DNA of 64,000 nucleotides from the NCBI GenBank assembly GCA_900169235.1, contig FWCC01000403.1:1-64000 (forward strand), given 5' to 3'. A program made the position numbers and the translations under genes. Within the stretch, counting starts at the first letter, position 1. Every line of letters starts with the position of its first letter. This DNA is from Zarea fungicola (Eukaryota; Ascomycota; Sordariomycetes; Hypocreales; Cordycipitaceae). Under the pieces are notes generated by a model that saw only the letters and a list, made by a program, of their open reading frames with translations, ran no database searches and had not been told where the DNA came from. Of this stretch, positions 46,116-58,129 are shown piece by piece.

Positions 46116-47120
46116 CGCTTCTGATGCTCGCTCCTTGAGGACAGTGGTGGAGTATGTTCTTCTTGGTCAGGTCTGCTGTCGAACCCGGCTGCTTGCCTTT
46201 GACCATGTTGCCTATCAGCACCCAAAGCGGGTGATGGGTAGATGAATATGTCTGGGTGCATCTTCTCCGTACACGTTGTGCGCACATGAACGTTTCCATG
46301 TAAACCGTGCAGTGACATTTCCGCAAGACCAGGCCCAGCGTAGCTCTGCCAGGACGTAGAGTAGTCAATCTCTACCAGAACAGTAGGTAGCTCCGTATCT
46401 CTTTCACAGCTGCCAAGTTATGATTTCCCACTCATTTGGCATACGCAGAGGCTTGCATGTGGTAAACAAACCCAGGCTCTTTTTGCCTGGCAGGTCGTTT
46501 GCACAAGCGTGCGTGATGACACAGTATTCACTTGGAGGAATGTACTGAGTCGTTGTTAGTCTCCTCTGGTCTTTTTTCACTACACGGTCGCATTCGGTCT
46601 TGTAAAGTCACGGTGCACTGTGTTTTGCGTATTTCATGCTTCTGCTCTTCCATGCACTGTGTCGTGCGAGCAAACGAAGTGGGAATCTCATATTAGACTA
46701 TTTCAGATATAATTTATTAACTAATGAATTTATTGTTCCTTACTTATTAATAAATATGATTTATTCCGTATGCTCAGGCTTGGCTGCGCAAGTTACAGAA
46801 AGCCAACAATAGCCAGTGAGCATACGGCCCATACTTGATGAGGAATAGTAACAAAGAAGGACAGAAAAGGACAGAAAAATATGGCCAAATTAATTATCCT
46901 CTCGGCCAATGGCTTATCGCCAGGACGGTCTGATTGTTCGGCTTGTGTAAACGCGCCAATCATCACTAAAATTAGCCGCTATTCACTCGCCGACATTCCG
47001 CCCCAGATTCCGTCATTCACGCCCTTTGCATCCCCTTACAAACCTGTCCACGGCATCATTACTGAGCCAAGATTGAAACGAATCAACTCCCCAGTTCCAA
47101 TTCCTCAAGTCCAGGTGGCT
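46116..47120. other. Intergenic region, partly AT-rich
   Basis: May contain the unreadable 5' part of the O-methyltransferase pseudogene (to about 46370). 46700-46765 is very AT-rich with near-palindromic TTATTAA runs. The alkyltransferase-like frame is open from 46881, but the family start is at 47121. The right end holds its promoter. Confidence 0.45.
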
Positions 47121-47723
47121 ATGCCTCGCACAGAAGAAGCCGAGGCCTTTTTCCACGCCGCCTACTCCGCCATTTGCGAGATTCCGCGTGGTCGGGTGAC
47201 GAGCTACGGCCACATAGCCGCCTTGATCGGTACACGTAGGTCTTTCTTCTTTTATTTAATTTATTCAAAAAAAGCAATTTTAAAAAAAACACAACTGAGT
47301 ATAACCCCAGCTCAACGCCCCCGCCAAGTAGGCGTCTGCCTCAAGCATCTCACCGACGACACCACCCAGCGCTTCAACCACGAGAGCGTCCCCTGGCAGC
47401 GCGTCGTCAACGCAAAGGGCATCATTTCCCCCCGCGGACACCCCACGGCCGTGCGCACGCAGGCAGAGCTCCTTCGCGACGAAGGCGTGGAGGTCTCGCG
47501 CGGGGGGCTGGGCGAGATGAGCGTGGACTTGGGCGAGTACGGCTGGTTTCCGGATATACTGCCCTCTGAGGATCCGGCTACACAGGCACGGGGACAGGAA
47601 CGAAGACGGGGACGAGGGCGTGGGCGTGGGAGCAATGGTGTTGACGGTGTTGACGGTGATGGTGGTGTTGCTATATTCCAAGACGAACAACAGGATTTTA
47701 TAAAAAGGGAAGCAAAAGACTAA
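47121..47723 (+). CDS. Atl1-type alkyltransferase-like DNA damage protein
   Basis: Relative of O6-methylguanine methyltransferase that binds alkylated guanine but cannot dealkylate it, flagging the lesion for nucleotide excision repair. Exons 47121-47235 and 47311-47723 (GTAGGT...CCCAG); 175 residues. The join gives ALIGT-PQRPRQVGVCLKHL, which aligns with the Atl1 helix-turn-helix and its Arg finger (RQVG). The active-site Cys of MGMT (PCHRV) is replaced by Trp: VPWQRVVNAKG, the hallmark of ATL proteins. IPRGRVTSYGHIA is the conserved early motif. The start was set at 47121 because family similarity begins there; the frame could extend to a 46881 ATG. The C-terminal tail of about 60 residues is low complexity (RGRGRGRG, then NGVDGVDGDGG), absent from short family members. 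Confidence 0.85.
   Translation: MPRTEEAEAFFHAAYSAICEIPRGRVTSYGHIAALIGTRRSFFFYLIYSKKAILKKTQLSITPAQRPRQVGVCLKHLTDDTTQRFNHESVPWQRVVNAKGIISPRGHPTAVRTQAELLRDEGVEVSRGGLGEMSVDLGEYGWFPDILPSEDPATQARGQERRRGRGRGRGSNGVDGVDGDGGVAIFQDEQQDFIKREAKD
47590..47672. repeat. Low-complexity GGGCGT/GTTGAC repeats in the Atl1-like tail
   Basis: Short imperfect repeats encode Arg-Gly and Gly-Val-Asp runs at the protein's C-terminus. Confidence 0.6.
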
Positions 47724-48483
47724 AATCACGACAAAACAAAGTTCGTCATTACATTATTAAAATCACATCATCACAATGTAAAATACGAAAATGTTTATTT
47801 ATAAACGGTAAACCAACTTCATATAATTGCCAGCCATCACTTTATCAAAATCAGTTCTTTTCCCTTTATAAACTCAAGGCAAAAGCCTGACAGTGACAAA
47901 GATAAATATAATTCCATCTCATTCCAATTTCACCAAAAACTCCAAGCAATGATTTGCTGAAGCAATCATAAAAAAAATGTAAAAGGGGGAAATAAACAAG
48001 GGCGGTCATAAGAATATAGAAAAACTTGAATCAACATTTCCTTGACCAAAAAATGCTTCTTCTTCACACGCTGATACAATTTTGGAGAATAGAAACCAAG
48101 AAAAGAAGAATAAAAACCAAGGAAAGAAAAATAATGTATATGCCTCCGATTGTATGCACTGAGCCGGACACACATCATGTACATCAAAAAATGAGCCCAT
48201 TTCGTCATTACTGCAACGCTAATGAAACCAAAATGATCAACGTTGCTTGAAACAAAACAAGGAAAAGAAAAACGGCGCTGGTCAAGATATACTCGTCTAG
48301 TGGAGGGGGTGTAAAGGTGTCAATGACATTCGTGTCAAGGCCATGTCGAGGATGAGAAAGAGCAAACTAAGACGTAACCGTCTGCTCTTGGTCAGTTGCT
48401 CGGTCGGATGCTTGGTCGGATGCTTGGTGTGCTTGGTCGGGTGGCTCGCGCCGAAACAGTGTCAAGGCATAACTCAGCCCCCT
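47724..48483. other. 3' intergenic region between convergent genes
   Basis: About 760 bp, A-rich, between the 3' ends of the Atl1-like and kinesin genes. A direct repeat (ACCAAGAAAAGAAGAATAAA / ACCAAGGAAAGAAAAATAAT) lies at about 48095-48137. No gene seen. Confidence 0.5.
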
Positions 48484-51400
48484 CTAGAAGCAGTTCAAGC
48501 TTCCCTTCTTCTTCTTGCCCTTTTTAATGGCATTCATTCTTTCTTCCAGCTGCTTCTTGGCCAACTCGGCCGCCTGTCGCTTCTTGCGCTCCTCCTCCAC
48601 CACCTGCATGCTCCAGCGGTTATCTTGGGCAGGCTCGGCAGGGCGGTCCTTGAGCTCCTTGACCTCTCCCTCCAGCTCCGACGCACGCTTCTTCCACGCG
48701 TCGCAGTCCGCCTTGACCTTCTTTGACTGCTTCTCCAAGTCGCTGAGAGCCTCCTCCAGAGTCTGCGTCAGCTGGCGCTCGGCGTAGAGGTGCTTCTCAA
48801 TCGTGCGGATGCGCGCCTCTTGGTCTTCCGTAATCTGTGAAATGTTGATATTGTCCTTGCTAAGCGGGCGGCCACTCGTCGGCGAGGACGGCACGCCGTT
48901 AATGGACGAGGCTGCCGAGCTAGGCAGGGGCGGCAGGGGAATCGCGGGCGGTGGTGAGGGCAGCGAGTTGTGCGATGCTGCCTTGCGAATGGTCGAGCCA
49001 GAGTTGGATCGGCGGACCTCGCCATTGGCCTCGCCATCCGCCAGCTTGGCTTGCAGGGAATTGTACTCGAGGCGTATCGCATCCAGGTCGCTCTGCAGCT
49101 TCGATCGAGCGGCATTGGACTCTTCCAGCTGTGCCGAGCGTTCCGTTTGCATGGAGCTGATGCGTTTGCTGGTCAGCTGCGCCTCATCAAAGTTGTGCTG
49201 CAGTTGCTCTTCCAGCTCTTCCACCAGTCGGGTGTGCTTCAGGTTCTTGGCCTCGAGCTCATCCATCTTGCTCTTGACGGCGGTGACGTGATCCTTGACA
49301 GCTCCAGGCACAGCCTCTGCGCCAGGGAGCAAGTCTACGAGCTTCGCCTTGACATCCTCCAGGTCCTTCATAATGGCTTCATTAATGACAGTGAGCTCAG
49401 TAACGTGCTCCTCCATCTCGGCCGATTTGCTCTTCTCGGCTTGCAACATGACCTGGTCGTTAACCAGGCCATCAATGCGCTCCGTCAGTTTCTCGATGCT
49501 GACCTCGAGTCCCAGGGCAGATGCGACTTGGGTGGCGACCTTCATGAGGTCCTCGCGGGCATCATTCACCTCGGCCTCGAGCTTGCGGGTGGATTCGTGG
49601 TGCTCAGTCAGGAGAACCTCCATTTGCTCCTCGTAGCCGCTCTGCTCATGAGTCTTTACGTCGGCCAGCTCCTTGGCGTGTGTGGCAGAAAGTTGGTCCA
49701 GGGCGTCCTGGTGAGACTTGGTAGCGCTCTCAAAGGTGGTAATCTGGGCCTGGAGCTCCGAGACCAGTTCCTCGTGCTGCTTCGCCTGTGATGCCGCCTC
49801 GCTGTGGGCGGTAGACATGTCCTCGAGCTCGGAGCGCGTGGCAGAGTGTGCCTTTTCGAGATCGGCAACGGTGCCCGCGTTGGCATGGATGAGGTTCTTG
49901 TACTCGTCAATTTCGCTGCGGAGGAACTTGACGAGCTCTTGGTGCTTGCGCTCGTTGTTGGCAATGGTTTCGGCATCGGCAGTCGAGGCGGTTCTGACCC
50001 TTTCAAGGTCGGCATTGGCGGTGGCCAGCTCAGCTTCTAGACGCTCCACATTGCCGCGCAGCTCAGTCTCGACGGCTTGCATGGAAGAGAGCACAGTGCT
50101 GTGCTTGGCCTCCCAGGCGGAAAGTTCGGCCTGGAGGGCAGAGACCTCCTTGTTTTTCTCCGTGGCAGCGGCATCGGCGCCCTCTTGTTGTTTGGAGTTG
50201 TGGCTCTCGTGGTCGGCACGCAGCTGGTCGAGCTCAGCCTGGAGGGCAGAGACCTCCTTATTCTTTTCGGTAGCGGCGGCATCGGCGCCCTCTTGTTGTT
50301 TGGAGTTGTGGCTCTCGTGGTCGGCACGCAGCTGGTCGAGCTCGGCCTGGAGAGCAGACACTTCCTTGTGCTTTTCGGTGGCAGCGACGTCGGCGCCTTC
50401 CTTTTGCTTTGCCTCGTAGCTCTCGTGGTCGGCACGCACCTTTTCCAACTCGGCCTGAAGAGCAGACACCTCCTTGTGCTTTTCCGTCGCAGCAACATTG
50501 GCGCCCTCCTTTTGCTTGGCCTCGTAGCTCTCATACTCGGCACGCAGCTTCTCCAGCTCGGCGAGCAGAGCCTGTTCGCGCTCCTTGTGGCCCTCGCCCA
50601 TCTCGGCAAGCTGCTTCTCGTTTTGCTCGAGCTTCTGTCGCAGGGTGGCGACCATGGACATGTCCATGGGCCCGGCCTTGAGACTGGTGCGTTCGCGGGT
50701 CAGGCCAGAGATGATGGTCATCTTAGTCTCCATTTCCTTCTTTGTCGACGCGACAGAGGCTTCGAGCTCCTGGATGCGTTCGCTGCGGGTGTGGAGCTCG
50801 TGCATGGCGGCATTGAGATTGAGCTCAAAGTTTTGCATGACTTCGGGGCGCGTCTCGAAATTTTCGCTGGCAATGTTGCGGAGAGAGGCAAAGGAGCGGT
50901 GGGCGCGGTCAATGATGAGGAGATTCTGGCTCGACTTGCGACGAATGACGGGGCTGGAGGTACGGGGGGACGAGGCGGAATCCTGGGCGCGTGCCTTGGA
51001 GAGATCAGTCTTGACCTCTTCAAGGGCATCCAGGGTGTCGCTGTGGGTGGACTGGAGCTGGGCATATTTGGTGGCCAGCTCCTTGGCCGCCTCTTCTCTG
51101 TCCTGGGCGAGCTGCTTGAGGCGTTCGAGCTCGTTGGTCAGTTCTGCCGTGAGTTCGGTCTGCGTGACATTGTCGCTCGAGGCATCGGGCCTTGTGGTGG
51201 CGGTATCGTCGTCTTCCAGCAAGTCACTGTGGGCGGACGTGTCTGCCGTGTCGGCCGACTCGAGGGCAGAGGAGAGCTCGGATGAGAGAGAGCGCGACGC
51301 GGATGAGCGGGGGCCGTCCTTGACGAGGTGCGACTCATCGGCAGAGCGGAAAGAGTCACGCTGGCTGGAGGGAGCCTCGGAGATGACAGAGTCTCGGATA

Positions 51401-54199
51401 TGCTTGACATGGCGAGCCTCGTCGAGGGAATCCTGGAGAGCAGCCATTTTCCGGATAGCTTCGTCGTACTTTGCCTGGAGGGCGTCATAGTCGTTGACGG
51501 TGGACTCGTGCTCGACGCGGAGATCAACGAGCTCCTGGGTCACGTTCTCGAGCTTGTCGGCGACAAACTTGCTCTGGGCCGAGTTTTGGAGAGACTCGGC
51601 GGCACGCTCGCCATTAGGCACCTCGGGTGTCTTTACGTCGCGGGGGATCTCCTTGGTAGCAGCCTCGGCGGCGAGTTCAGAGGTCTCGGCGGTGGCAGTC
51701 TCCTGGGGAACATCCTCCCTGATGGTGCTAGTGTGGGAGCGTACTTCGGCTTCCTCGTCATCCTCGTGGATCGTCTCGTTAATCTGACTCTGGGTGCGAA
51801 TGTGAGAAAGCTTTCTGGAGTGATCCGCTGAGGCGCGGTTGGAGGGCTCGTGTGTCCCGTTGAGTTCTGGCTGCGCCTTGTCATCGACGTGGTCGAGTTC
51901 GTAGAGCAGCGAGTCGAGCTTGCCAAGACTACGCTGACGCTCAATGACTTGCTCTAGGCGGTCAATTTCGCGCTGCATGAGCTCGGCATCCTGATCGGCC
52001 TCGGCAAGGCGCTCCTCGAGGGTAGAAATGTAGTCTTCGCAGGAAGCCTCGTTTTCTCTGGCGCGGGAGATTTCCTTGCGCAGGTCGGTGATGACAGAGG
52101 CATTCTTCTCGTCGCCGGTGCTGTGGCCGTCGAGTTTGGACTCTAGGTCGTGCAAGTAGGACTCGGTATTGGCCTCGCGGTCCATGAGCTTCTGGACTCG
52201 TGCCTGGAGCTGGGTGTTGATGGTCTCGACGTAGGCACACTTGGTCTCCTTTTCGAGGAGAGAGGTCTCGGTGGTGGAGAGGGTGCTCCTTGTGCTGGAG
52301 AGGGACTGCTCGAGGGATTCAATCGTCTTTTCGTACTCGAGGACGACCTGCTCGACAGCCTGGGCAAACGAGTTGGAGCGGTTCAGTCTGTCGGTGGCGC
52401 TGTTAACCTGGGCAGAGTCGGAGCCGTCCTTTGTGGCGGCGTACTCATCGCCGGCCCTGGCCATCTCGGCAATGAGGCGAGCATGTCGCTGGCTGAGGGC
52501 GCTGTAGTTTTCCTGCATGTCGAGGAGCTGGTTTTGCATTTCGGCCTCGCGCTCCTTGTCGCGCTCGGAGCGCTCGCTGGCGCCGGGGGCAGCGCTTCGG
52601 GCGGACGAGTCGCCAATTTGGGAGGAACGGATCTGTTCGCGCAGAAAAGCGACCTCTGCCTTGAGGCGGTCAATGATTGCCTGTTTGTCGCCCTCTTCGA
52701 CCTGCTGGATGCGGGGTTTGGACTGGATGGCGCGGGCACGCTGGGCGTATTGGACCGTGTTGAGAGTCTCGCTGAGATGGAATTCGGCGGGGGTGACGCA
52801 GGCAATCATGTAAGTAATGGCGTTGCCGCCAAGGGAGTCTTGGAGGAGACGGGTGAGCTTGGAGTCGCGGTATGATACGTGGGAGCCGTTTTGGCGCGAG
52901 GAGAGTTGGCTAATGACTTTGCCGAGGGAGGCGAGACCGGCGTTTATGGAGATGCCCTCCTTTGCCCTGTCGCCCTGGGCACCGGTGTTCTTCATTCTTT
53001 CGCTACCTGCGAGATCGACAAAGTGCAGCTTGCTGTCGGTGGTGATGGAGACTTCCTGGCCCGTCATGGCCTCAATGGGGACGGAGAATCGCTTCTCGGC
53101 GGCGCTGGTGGTGGTAGTCTTGCTCCGCTTCTGGACGAGTTGGAGGGAAAAGACGGCATGTGAGCGAGAGGACTTTGCATTGATTGCGGTGGCGTCGGTC
53201 TGGCGAATGGTGGAGCCGAGAGCGAGGGCATTCATGAGGTCTTCGGCGGAATCAATCTGGACCTGGTGGAGGCCGGTGACGAGGATGTTGCCCTTTGTGT
53301 CTTCGCGAATGGCGACATTGGTGCGCTCGCCGAGGGGGGTGGCTTCGGGGAGGAGTAAATCTCGGAGCTGCTCGTTGTAGATTTCTACGTATGTGGCTTT
53401 GAGGGACCAACTGCGGTCTCCGAGGGCGTTGTTTTGTGCGTAGCCACGAGGAGATTTGAGGTGGGAGAGAGATTGGCGACGAGACGAGGTTCCTATGCTG
53501 GAGTGCTTGCCGTGGAGGGACTCGAGCTTGTCGAAGAGGGCGGTTGCCGCGCGGGGGATGACGCCTGTTGGTCAGTCAGCGTCAGTGTCAGTGGTAAGTG
53601 GAAATTGCAGGTTGGCGCATGGTGAGGGAGTTGCATGGAGTCTTACCCATCATGTTGCTGTCTTGTTGATCCAGAGGCCCCGAGGTGCCCATTGTATACG
53701 ACTTTCCAGCACCCGACTGGCCATAGGCAAGCAGAGAGACATTGTAGCCCTTGGCAAAGGCGTTGACCGAGTCGGCGAGATAGTCCCAGATGCCGTCCTG
53801 TTCGACGTCGGGGCCAAAGACGCGGTCAAAGACGAAGAGCTTGCGACCCTGGGGGGAGTCAATGGAGAGGCTTGTGTCTGATGAGGTCTGGACCATGGAG
53901 CGCTGGAAGCGTTGTGGTATTAGGTCGTAGCCGGGATCTGAAGGGTTGAGTGGCGGTCTGATACGGACAGCTGCGCGGGTTGTTAGTGGTGGTGACATTT
54001 CACCCACGTTTCAACTGTAGTAAATGCTGAAAAAGAATAACGCACCAACACGGACAGAGGTTCGGGAATCCTCGTCTGAAGCGCGGCTGCCGAGTCCCGT
54101 CTTGCTGCTCATGCTGAGTCTGCTGCTGCTCCGGTTGGGCCTGACAATGGTGGAGGAGGGCCGCTGCTGAACCGGTGAAGCTGGCGGAGTGCTCGCCAT
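48484..54199 (-). CDS. Very large kinesin motor protein with extended coiled coil (kinesin-4-like)
   Basis: ATP-driven microtubule motor, 1852 residues. Exons 54046-54199, 53647-53970, 48484-53564; both introns GT-AG. The N-terminal 50 residues are a Ser-rich extension. The motor domain (about 51-430) has P-loop GQSGAGKSYT (135-144), YVEIYNEQLRDLL, switch I NAKSSRSHAVF and switch II DLAGSERMKNTG, ending with QYAQRARAI. Motor first, then more than 1000 residues of Glu/Lys/Leu-rich coiled coil. A Pro-rich break (SLPSPPPAIPLPPLPSS) comes near residue 1690, and a basic end KKGKKKKGSLNCF. No FHA or PH domain is evident, so not a classical kinesin-3; the motor resembles kinesin-4 (chromokinesin) types, but subfamily is inference. 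Four 36-residue repeats lie in the rod. The long antisense frames are shadows of the coiled-coil codon pattern. Confidence 0.93.
50141..50560. repeat. 108-bp tandem repeat in the kinesin rod (about four copies)
   Basis: Units start at 50141, 50249, 50357 and 50465, exactly 108 bp apart. Each encodes 36 residues of the type EVSALQAELDQLRADHES plus KQQEGADAAATEK. The first two units on the plus strand are nearly identical at DNA level, showing recent duplication; the other two have diverged. The 36-residue length is close to five heptads plus one. Confidence 0.9.
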
Positions 54200-54492
54200 T
54201 TTGGAGTTGCTGGGAGAGCAAGGACACGAACGGTCCCAGCACCGAGATGGACGGGTGAATTCTGGTTAAAAGACGAAATGATGCTAGTAGGGGTAGGTTT
54301 TTAATTTTTCTTGTCCTTGTGGTATGATCCTTTTGGATATTGGGCCGTAGTGGGCGTGGAGTGTGTGGTGGTGTGTGTTTGCGAGTATGTGAGAGTGTAA
54401 TTTTTTGGACATTAGGAAATTGAGAGGAAGGAAGCGGGAAATCGGGGCGGACGGTTGGTGGTTTGCGCAGAGCGGCGGCGGCGCGTGGTGGC

Positions 54493-54520
54493 AGGGGACA
54501 GGGGACAGGGGACAGGGGCC
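54493..54520. repeat. 7-bp tandem repeat (AGGGGAC), four copies
   Basis: Three perfect copies and one with a single change (AGGGGCC). Confidence 0.9.
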
Positions 54521-55822
54521 TGCTTGCCTGAAGGGCCCCTGGAACAACTAGAACAATGCCTGGGGAGGCAGGCTATTGGGCGGTTGGTGGCAGGCGGCAG
54601 GGGAGACCCTACGGGATGTCTTGCCACGAATAGCTGGCGCCGGGAAAGGTAGATGACGAGCCAGAGATTGAAATAAAATAAAAAATAAAAAAAAATAAGA
54701 CTAGTGATTGGAGTAGTGATTGGAGGAGTAATTGGAATAGTAATTAAGAGACGTGGTTGAGGCCGTTACAGTACTGTGTATTGACAACTAGCAGTTGAGT
54801 TGGAGGTACCTTGCCCCACGGCGGGCAGCGGCAGCGGCAGGAGTGGTTGGGCGAGTCGGTACCTTGTTGACCTGATTGAGGCACCTTATTGGGGCATCTT
54901 GGTGCGGCTTTCAGGGCCGGCATACAGACCAAGGCAGCCCGAGGTACCCAGTAAGTCACTACTTACGGACGACGAGGATGAAATGCCCACCAAGGAATTG
55001 GCCGAGTGTCCCTTGATCTTTTTAGTATTATTTTCGTCTTTATTTCTTTAATTCTTTAATTTTATTATTTATCTCCTTTGTTTTATGTGGACATGTCGAC
55101 TCTGTCAGCTGGATCCGTATGGCATGGGCATGTACTCCGTACCAGGACTCTCTCTACGTACTGTACGTGGAGATGGACCGCGAGTCGGGAGTTGATCGGT
55201 TTGAGTTTTGTCAGTCTTGTCAGTAGAATAAAAGCCCCTTGGCACATGGCAGCAGCATGAAACGAACAGTGGCCCCCCCGCAAAGTGGAAGAAGCTGGCG
55301 TTGTAATTAAACTCGAGACCGGGGTCTAGCATCTTGTACTAACAGTAGTTGGCAGACTACCAAGTAGTGGCCGACGGGCACCGTTGCCGTATGGTCCTGT
55401 GGAGGCACGGGAAAACAGGCAGGATGGAGATTGGTGACATGTAATGCCTGGCATGGGGTTTGGCCGAAACTCAATACGAGTACTGGCAATATCAATGATA
55501 AAAAGGCAGAGCTGTGCATGGTATGTTGAGAGACATGGTCTACTAGAACGAGATGCAATCACAGAATGTAAATGGGTTTGCCATGTTAAAAATACTTGTC
55601 TGTACAGGTGCTTGAGCTTGTAGTTGTAAAAGGAACCCGGAATAGGGGGCAGCCAGCCCACTGAAGCAAGATAACCAACCGCCCCAAGGTACCTGCAATC
55701 GATCACGTACTACCAGGTCTGGCCAGCAAGTGGCCAAGGTACATGTGCAGTGAGGTACCCGTGCCCGTTCTGCCGTGCCCCTGCGTCCCGCTGCTGTTAG
55801 TGCGGCGTCACTGGTGTGCCTT

Positions 55823-55880
55823 GTGGTGTGGTGGTTGGTGGTGGGTGGTGGGTGGTGGGTGACGGTAGGTAGGTAGGTGA
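55823..55880. repeat. GGTGGGT / GGTAGGTA microsatellite
   Basis: G-rich run TGGTTGGTGGTGGGTGGTGG and on, ending in GGTAGGTAGGTAGG. The strand carries enough GGG/GG runs to be a weak quadruplex candidate. Confidence 0.85.
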
Positions 55881-56361
55881 TGGTGTGGCCAGTACAGTGG
55901 GTGGTGAACCACTCCAGCACACCGAGTACCTGAGCGCCGAGAGCCCTGCGCACGTCGGTACCTATAACCACGTACTCTCGCTTGTACCGGACGAACCACT
56001 GTTCTGCCCTGCGGCCTGCGCTCCCTGTTCCCAGCCATGCGAATAAATATTTCCAGGGTCATGGACTCGAACAATGGTAGGGCAGGCATTAATACGGACA
56101 ATATTAATGAACAGGCAAAAAATAGGGCAGAAATGGCACGATAAATACCTCGCCCATGGATGCGCACAGGGGCAGTTAACCGCGATTTACTGGTACGGAG
56201 TATGTATCTACTGGACTGATACAGGTACAGATTGCGAGTACTGGTACTGTGCAGAGTCTGTCTGTGGCTTCAGCATACAGATTGCAGTGGGCTGCGGTCG
56301 ACAAATAGGAGGCGACTTGACCACCAAAAGAGTGACGAACAGACATCCGTGGGTGGGCAGT

Positions 56362-56390
56362 GGCTTGGACGGGCTTGGACGGGCTTGGAC
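56362..56390. repeat. 10-bp tandem repeat (GGCTTGGACG), three copies
   Basis: Perfect head-to-tail copies. Confidence 0.85.
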
Positions 56391-56605
56391 ATTGGAGGGG
56401 CACATGTACCTGAACGACAGCGCACTAACAAATGCAGCATCAGCCCATCACACACGAGTGGCTGTCGTTTACTGGTACGGGTTGGAGAGACAAACAGAGT
56501 ACCAACGGCGGCAACTTGCAAAGCGCCAACTAATTAATAAAGACATGCCTTTGTCCGTCTGCACATGAAGGGACATTTCTTGCCACCACAGTGCAGCCAG
56601 TTTGC

Positions 56606-56648
56606 CAGTCAACCAGTGCAGTCAGTCAACCAGTGCAGTCAGTCAACC
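56606..56648. repeat. 17-bp tandem repeat (CAGTCAACCAGTGCAGT), 2.5 copies
   Basis: Two perfect copies followed by CAGTCAACC. Confidence 0.9.
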
Positions 56649-57449
56649 TGCAGCCAGTACAGCCGCCATGGTCAGATAACCGTGCAGTCCAGGCATCGGA
56701 GCGCACGCGCATCTCCGGTGCAAGCATCCCAAACAGTCAACAGGGGCCGCAAAGGGCAACAGGATTATCAAACTTGTCAACGAAACAACTCCAACCCATC
56801 CACCTTGATCAATAAATCCCATCATCACTTCATCCACAATCACTCTCCACCAGTCTCCTTCTGGTCCTGTGGCCGCCGCGTGCGAACCCGAATGGCGGGT
56901 TTCTGTCCCCAATCCTTGTTCCTTTTCATCTCCATTCGTTTCTTTTTGGGCTTGGACCCCTTCTTGTCACAAAAAAAACAGAAAGAATGTGGCTTGCTTT
57001 TTTTATGATCCCCGCTGCTGGTGTGCTCGGCCTTGTTGGGGTGGATTGACCTGCAGTGTACCTGGCCAGCCACCGCCCGCTGCAGCCACTTTGCCTTGCC
57101 GATTTCCAATTTCTTCTTGTACCTCGACGGTACCCGCCCGACCAAAATCCTGGTCCTGGCTACCCAATGGCTGGCTGCCTTTATTCGGCCGTGGGGCGCG
57201 TTTCTACTGTCACTCTCTCCACACATACACGCTCTTTGTACGGAGTACGGAACGCCATCTTTTCTCCTGTTGCTTTTTTTTTTTTTGTCTGCCGTGATAC
57301 AATGTTTCTCCTTTTTTCTAGCACTCTTCCTCGCTTCTCTTCTCTCCACCCATGTTATGGGCTTGCAGCATCTTCATCTCAGGGGTCCAGCCTCTGGAGA
57401 CTGTGAAAAGTACATGCTGAATGGCGCACCATCACTTTAGTCTTGACGA

Positions 57450-57490
57450 TAATAACAATAACAATATTAATATTAATATTAATAATAAAA
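57450..57490. repeat. AT-rich microsatellite (AATAACAAT / ATTAAT)
   Basis: Run of AATAACAATAAC followed by ATATTAATATTAATATTAAT. Confidence 0.85.
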
Positions 57491-58072
57491 GGTTGCAAAG
57501 GTTCTTTCCAGGGTCGACTTTGTAGCGCATCTTGTCTTATTACTGGTTCTCCGTATCTGGCTGCTTGGCCGATGACTAGCAGCTATTGATCGGACACCAT
57601 CTATATCAGACTCACTGCTGGACTTAACACCGCACGGGAAACAAAAAAAAAAAGGATGACGCGCATAATCCCGATGATGCCATAATTTTATTCTCTTTTA
57701 TTTTATCAATGCGGTATTCTATTCGCAGGGATCTACAACTTCCTCTCTCTATTAGACTATTACCAGTACAGTCGTCAACTCCGAAAGCCTGCTTATGCCC
57801 ATCCTTATAATTCCAATGCACATTTGACACTTGACATTTGACATGCTTGACTGCCGGATTCTTAATAACATCCTAATAATACACAACCAAGTTTATGCGC
57901 CGTCAATGCAGACCCAGACACGCTCACAACCCCTACCGCCACGACGCAGCTCACCATTTCCCACACACAACCACTCGGCTTGTCCGTCAGATATAACAGA
58001 CTCAGTAATTACTGGTGACATGCCAGCCATGCCCGCCGCCAGTTCAACTGCCACGCTGGCAAGCTGGCAATA

Positions 58073-58129
58073 ATCAACAGACTAGCCCAGCTCATGAATC
58101 AACAGACTAGCCCAGCTCATGATCAACAG
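58073..58129. repeat. 25-bp tandem repeat, two copies plus a start of a third
   Basis: Unit begins ATCAACAGACTAGCCCAGCT and ends CATGA. Two copies are near perfect; the third breaks off after ATCAACAG. Confidence 0.9.

Noticed and set aside
50077..51490. Plus-strand frames of 300-400 codons antisense to the kinesin rod
   Set aside because: They arise from the Glu/Ala/Leu codon pattern of the coiled coil. The composition is Leu/Gly/Val-rich without motifs, and the kinesin on the other strand is certain.
56840..57349. A 169-codon minus-strand Lys/Arg-rich frame
   Set aside because: It starts at a non-canonical region, contains poly-Lys from a T-rich tract, has no domain and lies in repeat-rich DNA.
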